Source of the DNA: Verrucomicrobia subdivision 3 bacterium UBA7542
Lineage (GTDB): Bacteria > Verrucomicrobiota > Verrucomicrobiia > Limisphaerales > UBA11358
NCBI GenBank assembly: GCA_002479245.1
Contig: DLMG01000408.1
Span: forward strand, 1 to 6,314
Direction of reading: 5' to 3'
Length of the DNA: 6,314 bases
Program-made: the position numbers and the translations under genes
The notes under the pieces: model-generated
Database searches by the model: none
Told to the model about the DNA's origin: nothing
Seen by the model: only the letters and a program-made list of their open reading frames with translations
Part shown: positions 1 to 4,831 of the stretch, piece by piece
Layout: every line of letters starts with the position of its first letter
Numbering within the stretch: position 1 is the first letter of the stretch

Positions 1-45
1 TCTCCGCCTCGACCGGGGAGAGGATGGCCGGAGGCCAGGTGAGGT
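1..45. repeat. Partial GC-rich palindromic repeat at the window edge
   Basis: The first 45 bases hold a short inverted pattern (TCTCC then GGGGAGA around GCCTCGACC), followed by GGCCGGAGGCC and a CAGGTGAGG tail. The arrangement (palindrome, GGAGAGG, then a CAGG..GAGG tail) resembles the element inside hemA at 3764-3870, so it may be a cut-off member of the same family. The element runs off the window, so its limits are unknown. Bases 46-127, between it and the stop of the TPR fragment, show no gene that I can support. Confidence 0.45.
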
Positions 46-127
46 GTCGAACACTTCTTGGTTTTCTGTAGTTCATGTTCCCAAATTCTTGTCATGCGCC
101 CCCCTGCCCGCCGCAAGGCGCGACTGT

Positions 128-490
128 TCATTGATTTGTTTGCGCGTCTGGAACAACCGGAGTGGTATTGGTTTCGTTTCCTGGTTTCCACCACGAATTC
201 CCCTTTCTCCTGATCAAATAATCCTTCATCTGCTGTGCTGCTTGTTGCATGTCGCTGCTGGCATCGGGCATCTGGGCGGCATGTTCGTAGGCCGCCAGCG
301 CGTCGTCATATTTCCCCAGGCGATGATAGGCAATTCCGAGGTTGTACCAGGCCCGGGCAGGTGCCTGCCGCATCCGTGTGGAAATTTCCAATAATTTCAC
401 CGCGCGCGGGATGTCGTCATGATCCAATGCCTCCCATCCGGTGTGTTCAACCTCCGGCTCGGCATATCGGCTCAGATTGACCCATGGCCA
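128..490 (-). pseudogene. C-terminal TPR part of the rhomboid protein, out of frame
   Basis: This stretch encodes about 120 residues in a frame different from the rhomboid body at 472-1173. It begins around WPWVNLSRYAEPEVE and includes a clear tetratricopeptide helix pair (ARAWYNLGIAYHRLGKYDDA, then LAAYEHAAQMP), preceded by a second, weaker helical repeat (DDIPRAVKLLE). It has no credible start codon of its own near the junction. Adding one T to the T5 run read at 490-494 would join it smoothly to the rhomboid part (..STVF-WPWVNLSRY..). TPR tails are known on bacterial rhomboids such as B. subtilis YqgP/GluP. I therefore read this as the displaced C-terminus of the upstream protein. A sequencing error in the homopolymer is as likely as true gene decay. 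Confidence 0.7.
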
Positions 491-1173
491 AAAACGGTTG
501 AGCCGGCCAGACCCAAAATCACCACGGCCATCAGTCCCACAATGCTCTTCCATTTCACTGCACCCCGGCTGCTCGCGGCCAATCCCAGAAGCGCTCCCAT
601 GAGCGCTCCTACGCCATGAGCGACATTTCCCACCGGCATCACGTTGGCAACGGTCAGCACGATGCAGAGGAAGAACCAAAACATAAACAGTTGTGACGTC
701 TGGTAATCCACCGCATCGGTGAACCTCGTGTCACGCTTCTCCAGTATCCACAACATCACCCATAATCCATAGCCCACTCCGGACAAACCCACCCCACCGT
801 GGGAAAATGTGAACTCGGCGAGCGATGAGCCGAACGCCAGCAGTAAAAAAATACCCGCACACCTCAAATGTCCGTACACCCGTTCCACCAGGGTTCCAAA
901 CGTCCATAACCAATACAGGTTGAAGGCCACATGGAAGATGCTGACATGAGGCAGCGTGCAGGTCAGGGCGCGCCACAGTTCCCAATTCGCCCACACCCGG
1001 CCGTTCATGACCATCCCGTCGATGTTTTGCCCCGACCACCACATTCCCGTCACGGCCAGCGCCAACCCCGCGACAAACGTCGTCACCGGGTATCGCGGCA
1101 CGTGTTTCAGGGATGGCGGTTGTAACATGGTCGGGATTTCGTTGGTGCGCCAAAACTTGGCTATTTCAGCCAT
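472..1173 (-). CDS. Rhomboid-family intramembrane serine protease
   Basis: The reading frame encodes 233 residues of a polytopic membrane protein that would cleave transmembrane substrates within the cytoplasmic membrane. The rhomboid signatures are present: HVAFNLYWLWTFG (residues 81-93), the nucleophile motif GLSG with Ser131, and the general base His186 in NVAHGVGALMGALLG. Hydrophobic segments lie at about 31-47, 67-95, 105-123, 127-144, 160-178, 184-200 and 209-226. The annotated ATG at 1173 is preceded by AAAGGGAAA. An internal ATG at residue 16 (1126-1128) is an alternative. The frame stops abruptly at VFGHGSI, while a TPR tail continues in another frame at 128-490. A full protein would have about 348 residues. 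The start overlaps the end of the small upstream gene by 13 bases, which suggests translational coupling. Catalytic residues are intact, so the family call is secure; whether the gene is functional is not. Confidence 0.85.
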   Translation of the reverse strand: MAEIAKFWRTNEIPTMLQPPSLKHVPRYPVTTFVAGLALAVTGMWWSGQNIDGMVMNGRVWANWELWRALTCTLPHVSIFHVAFNLYWLWTFGTLVERVYGHLRCAGIFLLLAFGSSLAEFTFSHGGVGLSGVGYGLWVMLWILEKRDTRFTDAVDYQTSQLFMFWFFLCIVLTVANVMPVGNVAHGVGALMGALLGLAASSRGAVKWKSIVGLMAVVILGLAGSTVFGHGSI

Positions 1174-1428
1174 CCAATTTTGTTTCCCTTTTCCAGCGCA
1201 TTGGCAAGGCGGACGGCATTTTTAATTCCGGGGTTGTGCAGGCCACGTTTAATGCCGAAGGGCTGAAAGTCGGGCGAACCTCACTTCCTCCAAGGCTTTT
1301 TCTTCGCGATTCAGTTCCGCCATCCATTCGGCAAACGGCTTTTCGCTTGGCTTGATTTTGAGAGAGCTGCGGAGTGTGTGGATGCGTTTTCGCATTTCTT
1401 CGTTGGAAGTTTTCTTTCGGTTCGCCAT
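1161..1428 (-). pseudogene. Small unrecognised gene with a probable +1 frameshift
   Basis: From ATG 1428 the frame reads MANRKKTSNEEMRKRIHTLR and runs 59 residues to a stop at 1249-1251. Removing one base of the CCC run (plus-strand GGG at 1272-1274) lets the reading continue as ..EEVRFA-DFQPFGIKRGLHNPG.. to a TAG at 1161-1163, giving an 88-residue charged protein. Two things support the longer version. The second half looks like real protein (NAVRLANALEKGNKIGWLK), and its stop overlaps the rhomboid start by 13 bases, as expected for an operon partner. A TTG start at 1455 would extend the N-terminus but has no ribosome binding site. I do not recognise the family. The N-terminal half is rich in Lys, Arg and Glu and probably helical, and no membrane segment is seen. 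Confidence 0.5.
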
Positions 1429-1497
1429 GACGGAATTGTGCCAGAGTTGTTCCAAGTTTGGAGGTAAAAAGACAGGCTTTTATTGCGGTTAAATCAC

Positions 1498-1610
1498 CTT
1501 CCGAATTGCCGCTTGCCCGGCGGCTTTTCTGAATTAACCTGTCACCGTGTCTTGGTTTACTGACCGACAATTCTTTTTGCTCGCCGTTGCGACTTACGGT
1601 TTGAGCATGA
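1498..1610 (+). repeat. 113-bp direct repeat, left copy
   Basis: This segment matches 2514-2626 without any gap at an offset of 1016 bases. I count 98 of 113 identical positions, with the 76 bases from 1535 onwards differing at only four. It carries the leader and the first 21 codons of the ccsA-like gene. Most differences cluster at 1521-1533, just upstream of the shared TTAACCTGTCACC. The divergence shows that the duplication is not recent. Confidence 0.9.
1508..1530 (+). terminator. Possible weak intrinsic terminator or attenuator
   Basis: GCCGC and GCGGC form a 5-bp stem around a 7-base loop, followed directly by TTTTCT. This is a minimal intrinsic-terminator shape on the plus strand. 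No plus-strand gene ends just before it. It lies upstream of the ccsA remnant and deoC, so any role would be leader attenuation rather than gene-end termination. The right repeat copy at 2524-2546 has substitutions that destroy the hairpin. The stem is short, so chance is a fair explanation. Confidence 0.25.
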
Positions 1611-1654
1611 CCAACGAATGGAGGGCAACGAAACGCAATTCACCCATAACATGA
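1547..1654 (+). pseudogene. Truncated 5' remnant of the ccsA-like gene
   Basis: From GTG 1547 the frame encodes SWFTDRQFFLLAVATYGLSM, nearly identical to the start of the intact gene at 2563 (SWFTDRHFFLLAVAIYGLSM). Two of the four coding-region differences change an amino acid (His to Gln, Ile to Thr). After codon 21 homology ends and the frame runs through unrelated sequence to a TGA at 1652-1654, giving 35 residues. That TGA overlaps the preferred deoC start in an ATGA arrangement. The remnant has lost almost all membrane segments and cannot be a working assembly protein. It could still be translated as a leader peptide coupled to deoC, which is an inference. Confidence 0.75.
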
Positions 1655-2430
1655 AATACACCTACGAAGAACTTGCCGGGATGATTGACCACTCGCTTCT
1701 GAATCCGACGATGACGGACCAGGAGTTGGAAGACGGCTGCAAGCTGGCCGCGAAATACGGCGTGGCGACGGTTTGCATCAAACCTTACGCCGTCAAACGC
1801 GCCGTGGAATTGCTCAAAGGCACGGGCGTCCTGGTTGGCGGCGTCATCGGCTTCCCGCACGGCAACAGTGTCACCGAAGCCAAACGGTACGAAACCGAGT
1901 TGGCCTGCAAAGACGGAGCCGTCGAGATTGACATGGTCATCAACATCGGCAAGGCGCTTTCGGGCGACTGGGATTATGTCGAGCGCGACATCAAGGCTGT
2001 GTGCGACGAGGCGCACAAACGCGGCGCGAAGGTGAAAGTCATTTTCGAGAACGATTACCTGACCAGGGGTGGCGCCGGCCTGAGCAGCAGCGATTTCAAG
2101 CGCAAACTTTGCCAGATCAGCGAGCGGGCCGGTGCGGATTGGGTGAAAACGAGCACCGGCTACGGCTTCGTCAAAGGGCCCGACGGCAAATACAGCTATA
2201 AAGGCGCGACAGCGGACGACCTGAAACTGATGCGGGCGGCTTGTTCGCCGACGGTGCAGGTGAAAGCCGCCGGGGGCGTGCGTGATCTCGACGGGTTAAT
2301 CCTCGTCCGCGACCTTGGAGCGACCCGTTGCGGCGCCAGCGCCACCGCGGCGATGCTGGACGAATACCGGAAGCGTGCCGCTGGCGCAACAAGTCAGACC
2401 GTCGGAAAGATTGGAGCCGGTGGCTACTGA
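1651..2430 (+). CDS. deoC: Deoxyribose-phosphate aldolase
   Basis: DeoC reversibly cleaves 2-deoxy-D-ribose 5-phosphate to glyceraldehyde 3-phosphate and acetaldehyde in the cytoplasm during deoxynucleoside breakdown. The 259-residue product is of normal family length and covers the whole TIM barrel. From the start at 1651, the opening IDHSLLNPTMTDQE is the typical N-terminal strand. Asp94 sits in EIDMVIN, the Schiff-base lysine is Lys166 in WVKTSTGYG, and the second active-site lysine is Lys205 in VQVKAAGGVRD. These correspond to E. coli Asp102, Lys167 and Lys201. I prefer ATG 1651 because MKYTYEELAGMIDHS matches family N-termini. ATG 1618 would add 11 residues encoded by sequence just past the upstream repeat copy. 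Neither start has a good ribosome binding site. The gene lies between two copies of a 113-bp repeat and is metabolically unrelated to the heme genes that follow. Confidence 0.93.
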   Translation: MKYTYEELAGMIDHSLLNPTMTDQELEDGCKLAAKYGVATVCIKPYAVKRAVELLKGTGVLVGGVIGFPHGNSVTEAKRYETELACKDGAVEIDMVINIGKALSGDWDYVERDIKAVCDEAHKRGAKVKVIFENDYLTRGGAGLSSSDFKRKLCQISERAGADWVKTSTGYGFVKGPDGKYSYKGATADDLKLMRAACSPTVQVKAAGGVRDLDGLILVRDLGATRCGASATAAMLDEYRKRAAGATSQTVGKIGAGGY

Positions 2431-2513
2431 TTCCAAACGCCCCAAAACCACTGAATCCCAGCATTTCCGGCTTCGGCCATCTGCACGCGATGTCGCTCAG
2501 CGGCGCAAGCCCA

Positions 2514-2626
2514 CTTCCGAATTACCGCTTGCCCCGTCCATTTCCACGTTTAACCTGTCACCGTGTCCTGGTTCACTGACCGACATTTCTTTTTGCTCGC
2601 CGTTGCGATTTACGGTTTGAGCATGA
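2514..2626 (+). repeat. 113-bp direct repeat, right copy
   Basis: This is the partner of 1498-1610. It covers about 49 bases of leader and the first 21 codons of the intact ccsA-like gene. It therefore probably represents the original context, with the left copy as the derived fragment, although the opposite order cannot be excluded. The rest of the deoC-ccsA gap (2431-2513) shows no gene or clear hairpin. Confidence 0.9.
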
Positions 2627-3384
2627 TTTACTCGGTTTTCCTGTGGCGAAAAGGTTTTCGCAAGGATGACCACGTGAATTATTTCCTGCTGCTCGCCGCG
2701 TTCGGGCTGCACACCATAGCCATGTTCCAACGCGGCTTTTCCATCAACCAATGCCCCGTCAACAATCTTTACGAAGCCACCACGTTCATCGCGTGGGCCA
2801 TCGTCGCCGCCTATCTCGTCGTTGGGTTGCTGCCGCGACTGCGATTTCTCGGCGCGTTTGCGTCGCCGGTCCTGTTCGCCATCGGCGTGTTCGCCTTGAT
2901 GCCCGCGCTTGACCCGCCACGCGGGCCGCAGCCGGAATTTTCCGGCGTGCTGACCAGTCTGCATGCCGCGACGATCATGCTCGCGTATGGCGCCTTCGGG
3001 TTGGGCGCGGTGGCGGCGGGAATGTTTTTGACGCAACAGCACGATTTGAAATTCCACAAGCTCCGCGCCGTGCTGTCGCTGTTGCCGCCCATTCAACGGC
3101 TCGAAATCGTCGCCAGCCGGCTCGTGTTGGCCGGGCTGGTTCTTTTTACCATCGGACTTGGGGTGGGCGGACATTTGCCCCGGCCCGAAGGCGTCAGCTA
3201 TTGGCAGGATTCAAAAGTGGTCTGGTCCATCCTGATGTGGCTGGTTTATCTGGCCTTGCTGGTGTGGCACCGGATATTTCCGCAATCCAGCCGCCGTTTT
3301 GCAACCGGCGTCATCGCCGCGTTCGCATTCCTGCTCCTCACCTTTTGGGGCACGAACCTGCTCTCGACCCTCCATCATCCATGA
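2563..3384 (+). CDS. ccsA: Cytochrome c assembly (CcsA/HemX-type) membrane protein
   Basis: The product has 273 residues with about eight membrane segments (roughly 8-28, 38-56, 72-91, 95-115, 133-156, 183-202, 218-237 and 245-265). It belongs to the CcmC/CcmF/CcsA heme-handling family. Visible family features are CPVNNLYEATTFIAW (64-78), LHAATIMLAYGAFGLG (133-148, with His134) and YWQDSKVVWSILMWLVYL (213-230). The last replaces the usual tryptophan-rich W-G-x-Y-W-x-W-D-P-K loop. Because that motif is reduced and hemA follows directly, the protein may be HemX-like, a regulator or helper of glutamyl-tRNA reductase, rather than a true cytochrome c heme lyase. Translation starts at GTG 2563, and the same start is conserved in the upstream remnant. 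The gene leads the ccsA-hemA-hemC run, with a 97-base repeat-filled gap before hemA. Confidence 0.85.
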   Translation: MSWFTDRHFFLLAVAIYGLSMIYSVFLWRKGFRKDDHVNYFLLLAAFGLHTIAMFQRGFSINQCPVNNLYEATTFIAWAIVAAYLVVGLLPRLRFLGAFASPVLFAIGVFALMPALDPPRGPQPEFSGVLTSLHAATIMLAYGAFGLGAVAAGMFLTQQHDLKFHKLRAVLSLLPPIQRLEIVASRLVLAGLVLFTIGLGVGGHLPRPEGVSYWQDSKVVWSILMWLVYLALLVWHRIFPQSSRRFATGVIAAFAFLLLTFWGTNLLSTLHHP

Positions 3385-3398
3385 GAACAATGTGGCAA

Positions 3399-3472
3399 GT
3401 GACATGTGACACGTGGCATGAAACAAATTCGTGCTGGCAGTATCTTGTCACATGTCACCTGTCACGTGTCAC
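3399..3472. repeat. Inverted repeat of GTGACAYGTG type between ccsA and hemA
   Basis: GTGACATGTGAC at 3399-3410 is perfectly complementary to GTCACATGTCAC at 3447-3458. The overlapping GTGACACGTG at 3406-3415 pairs perfectly with CACGTGTCAC at 3463-3472. Two alternative hairpins are therefore possible within the 97-base gap. No T tract follows, so it is not an intrinsic terminator. It ends nine bases before the hemA ATG and would occupy the hemA leader of the transcript. It looks like a member of a dispersed palindromic family. Confidence 0.75.
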
Positions 3473-3481
3473 CTGCTGCGC

Positions 3482-4735
3482 ATGAATGTCGTTGTCATCG
3501 GCCTGAGCCACCATTCGTCGCCCGTTGAACTGCGGGAACGGTTTGTCTTTGCCGAGGCGAAAATTCCCGATGCGCTCAAATCGCTGCGCGAATCCGGCAT
3601 CGCGGACGAAGCCGTGATTCTCTCGACGTGCAACCGGGTGGAAATTTACGCTGCGACTTCGCTCGAACCCGCCCGGGCGTTTGCGGAATTGAAGAATTTT
3701 CTGACTGCTTTCCACGGTTTCACCAAGACAGGCGAAGCGCAAACTGACATCCGTGCGCAATATTCTTCTCCCTCTCCTCGACGAGGAGAGGGCAGGGGCG
3801 AGGAGGCCGTTTTCTCAAGTTTGGATCCCCGCACCCCGGCCCTCTCCCCGCTTGGGCGGGGCGAGGGAGTTGAACCGGACAATTCGGGCGTGGCAGAGCT
3901 CCGCCCTCCGAAAGCCGCGCTCAACAACGAACTCTACACGCTCGCCGAACCGCAGAGCCTGCAGCACCTGTTCAAAGTCGCGTGCGGCCTGGATTCGATG
4001 GTGCTCGGCGAAACCGAAATTCTCGGCCAGATCAAAAAGGCTTATGCGCTCGCCTATCGCCATGGCCACACCGGCGCGCGTTTGAACAAGGCGTTTCAAC
4101 GCGCGTTTCACGTTGCCAAACATATTCGCACCGAGACGAACATCCAGCGCGGCAGCGTGTCCGTGGCATCGGTCGCGGTCGAGTTGGCGGAGAAAATTTT
4201 CAGTTCGCTCGCCGCCCGCGAAGTGCTCGTCATCGGCGCCGGCGAAACGAGTGAAAAAACCGCGCGCGCTTTGCTCTCGCGCGGCGTGCGGAGCATCGTT
4301 GTTGCCAACCGTTCTTATGACCGTGCAGTGGCATTGGCCAATGAATTTGGCGGACGCGCCGTGCAGTTCGACGATTGGGCAGGGGAATTTCAGAAGATAG
4401 ACATCGCCATCAGCAGCACGTCCGCGCCGCATCACATTCTTGACCGCGCCAAACTTGAGCCGTTGATGAAGGCGCGCCAGCAACGGCCGCTGCTGCTCAT
4501 TGACATCGCCGTGCCGCGCGACATTGACCCGGAAGTAAATTTTCTGGAGAACGTCTATCTTTACAACATTGACGACCTCCAGGCCATTGCCGACGACTAT
4601 CTGCGCTTGCGGAAGGAAGAAATTGCGCGGTGCGAACAAATCATAACTGAGAAGGTGAAAACATTGCTTGAGACGCGGGCAACCATGAGTTTGCCGTTCG
4701 ATTTACGTCCAACACCATCCTTGAACAAACCGTGA
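3482..4735 (+). CDS. hemA: Glutamyl-tRNA reductase with in-frame repeat insertion
   Basis: HemA uses NADPH to reduce glutamyl-tRNA(Glu) to glutamate-1-semialdehyde, the first step of the C5 route to 5-aminolevulinate. The 417-residue product starts with the canonical MNVVVIGLSHHSSPVELRER. It carries the catalytic Cys50 in STCNRVEIY and the conserved HLFKVACGLDSMVLGETEI (163-181). The helix NKAFQRAFHVAKHIRTETN (202-220) and the nucleotide-binding GAGETSEKTARALL (252-265) follow. The linker YNIDDLQAIADDYLRLRKEE (361-380) comes next. Upstream in-frame codons back to 3431 only translate the intergenic repeat, so ATG 3482 is chosen. Two oddities stand out. About 40-50 extra residues at roughly 93-147 come largely from a palindromic repeat. 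The protein also ends soon after the linker helix, lacking most of the roughly 100-residue dimerisation domain. All catalytic elements are present, so it may well be functional. Confidence 0.93.
   Translation: MNVVVIGLSHHSSPVELRERFVFAEAKIPDALKSLRESGIADEAVILSTCNRVEIYAATSLEPARAFAELKNFLTAFHGFTKTGEAQTDIRAQYSSPSPRRGEGRGEEAVFSSLDPRTPALSPLGRGEGVEPDNSGVAELRPPKAALNNELYTLAEPQSLQHLFKVACGLDSMVLGETEILGQIKKAYALAYRHGHTGARLNKAFQRAFHVAKHIRTETNIQRGSVSVASVAVELAEKIFSSLAAREVLVIGAGETSEKTARALLSRGVRSIVVANRSYDRAVALANEFGGRAVQFDDWAGEFQKIDIAISSTSAPHHILDRAKLEPLMKARQQRPLLLIDIAVPRDIDPEVNFLENVYLYNIDDLQAIADDYLRLRKEEIARCEQIITEKVKTLLETRATMSLPFDLRPTPSLNKP
3764..3870 (+). repeat. Double-palindrome element inserted in frame in hemA
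   Basis: Two strong palindromes are joined by a spacer. CCCTCTCCTCG (3770-3780) pairs perfectly with CGAGGAGAGGG (3782-3792). CCCTCTCCCCGC (3840-3851) pairs with GCGGGGCGAGGG (3856-3867) with one mismatch. The segment is read in hemA as SSPSPRRGEGRGEEAVFSSL followed by DPRTPALSPLGRGEGV, a low-complexity basic stretch foreign to glutamyl-tRNA reductases. All three plus-strand frames are free of stops from 3763 to 3870. Exact ends are uncertain because no clear target duplication was identified. Confidence 0.85.
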
Positions 4736-4745
4736 GCATGAATTT

Positions 4746-4825
4746 AACGCAGAGACGCGGAGATCGCGGAGAAACGCAAAGAGGATTTTCTCCGCGAACC
4801 TCCGCGTCCTTTGCGTCTCTGCGTT
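4746..4825. repeat. Long inverted repeat filling the hemA-hemC gap
   Basis: AACGCAGAGACGC (4746-4758) and GCGTCTCTGCGTT (4813-4825) are perfect 13-base arms. An inner pair, TCGCGGAGAA (4764-4773) and TTCTCCGCGA (4788-4797), adds a perfect 10-bp stem around a 14-base loop. The whole gap can therefore fold into one interrupted hairpin ending six bases before the hemC ATG. It lacks a terminal T run. It looks like a dispersed intergenic palindrome of the GCAGAGACGC type, which I recall from several bacterial genomes. It may modulate hemC translation or protect processed mRNA ends. Confidence 0.85.
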
Positions 4826-4831
4826 GAAACC

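Noticed and set aside
44..394. Plus-strand open frame at the left edge
   Set aside because: It is antisense to the TPR fragment and covers repeat sequence. No protein-like signal was seen.
128..679. The full 183-codon TPR frame as an independent gene
   Set aside because: The part upstream of about 490 is antiphase to well-conserved rhomboid sequence and makes no sense as protein. Only the 3' part is real coding sequence.
1166..1570. Minus-strand open frame of 134 codons over the small gene region
   Set aside because: Its start lies in the duplicated ccsA leader and its sequence is low in hydrophobic core residues. The overlapping MANRKK.. and DFQPF.. frames look more protein-like.
2497..3174. 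Minus-strand open frame of 225 codons opposite the ccsA-like gene
   Set aside because: Its composition is very rich in Gln, Arg and His with no domain, as expected for an antisense shadow. The plus strand has clear membrane segments.
3399..3472. CRISPR-like array between ccsA and hemA
   Set aside because: The repeated words are inverted and overlapping, with no regularly spaced direct repeats or spacers.
3815..4639. Long minus-strand open frame of 274 codons opposite hemA
   Set aside because: It is a shadow of hemA codon structure and has no recognisable domain. hemA motifs on the plus strand are unambiguous.
4736..4831. Intrinsic terminator after hemA
   Set aside because: The hairpin is long but is not followed by a T tract, and it sits against the hemC start codon.
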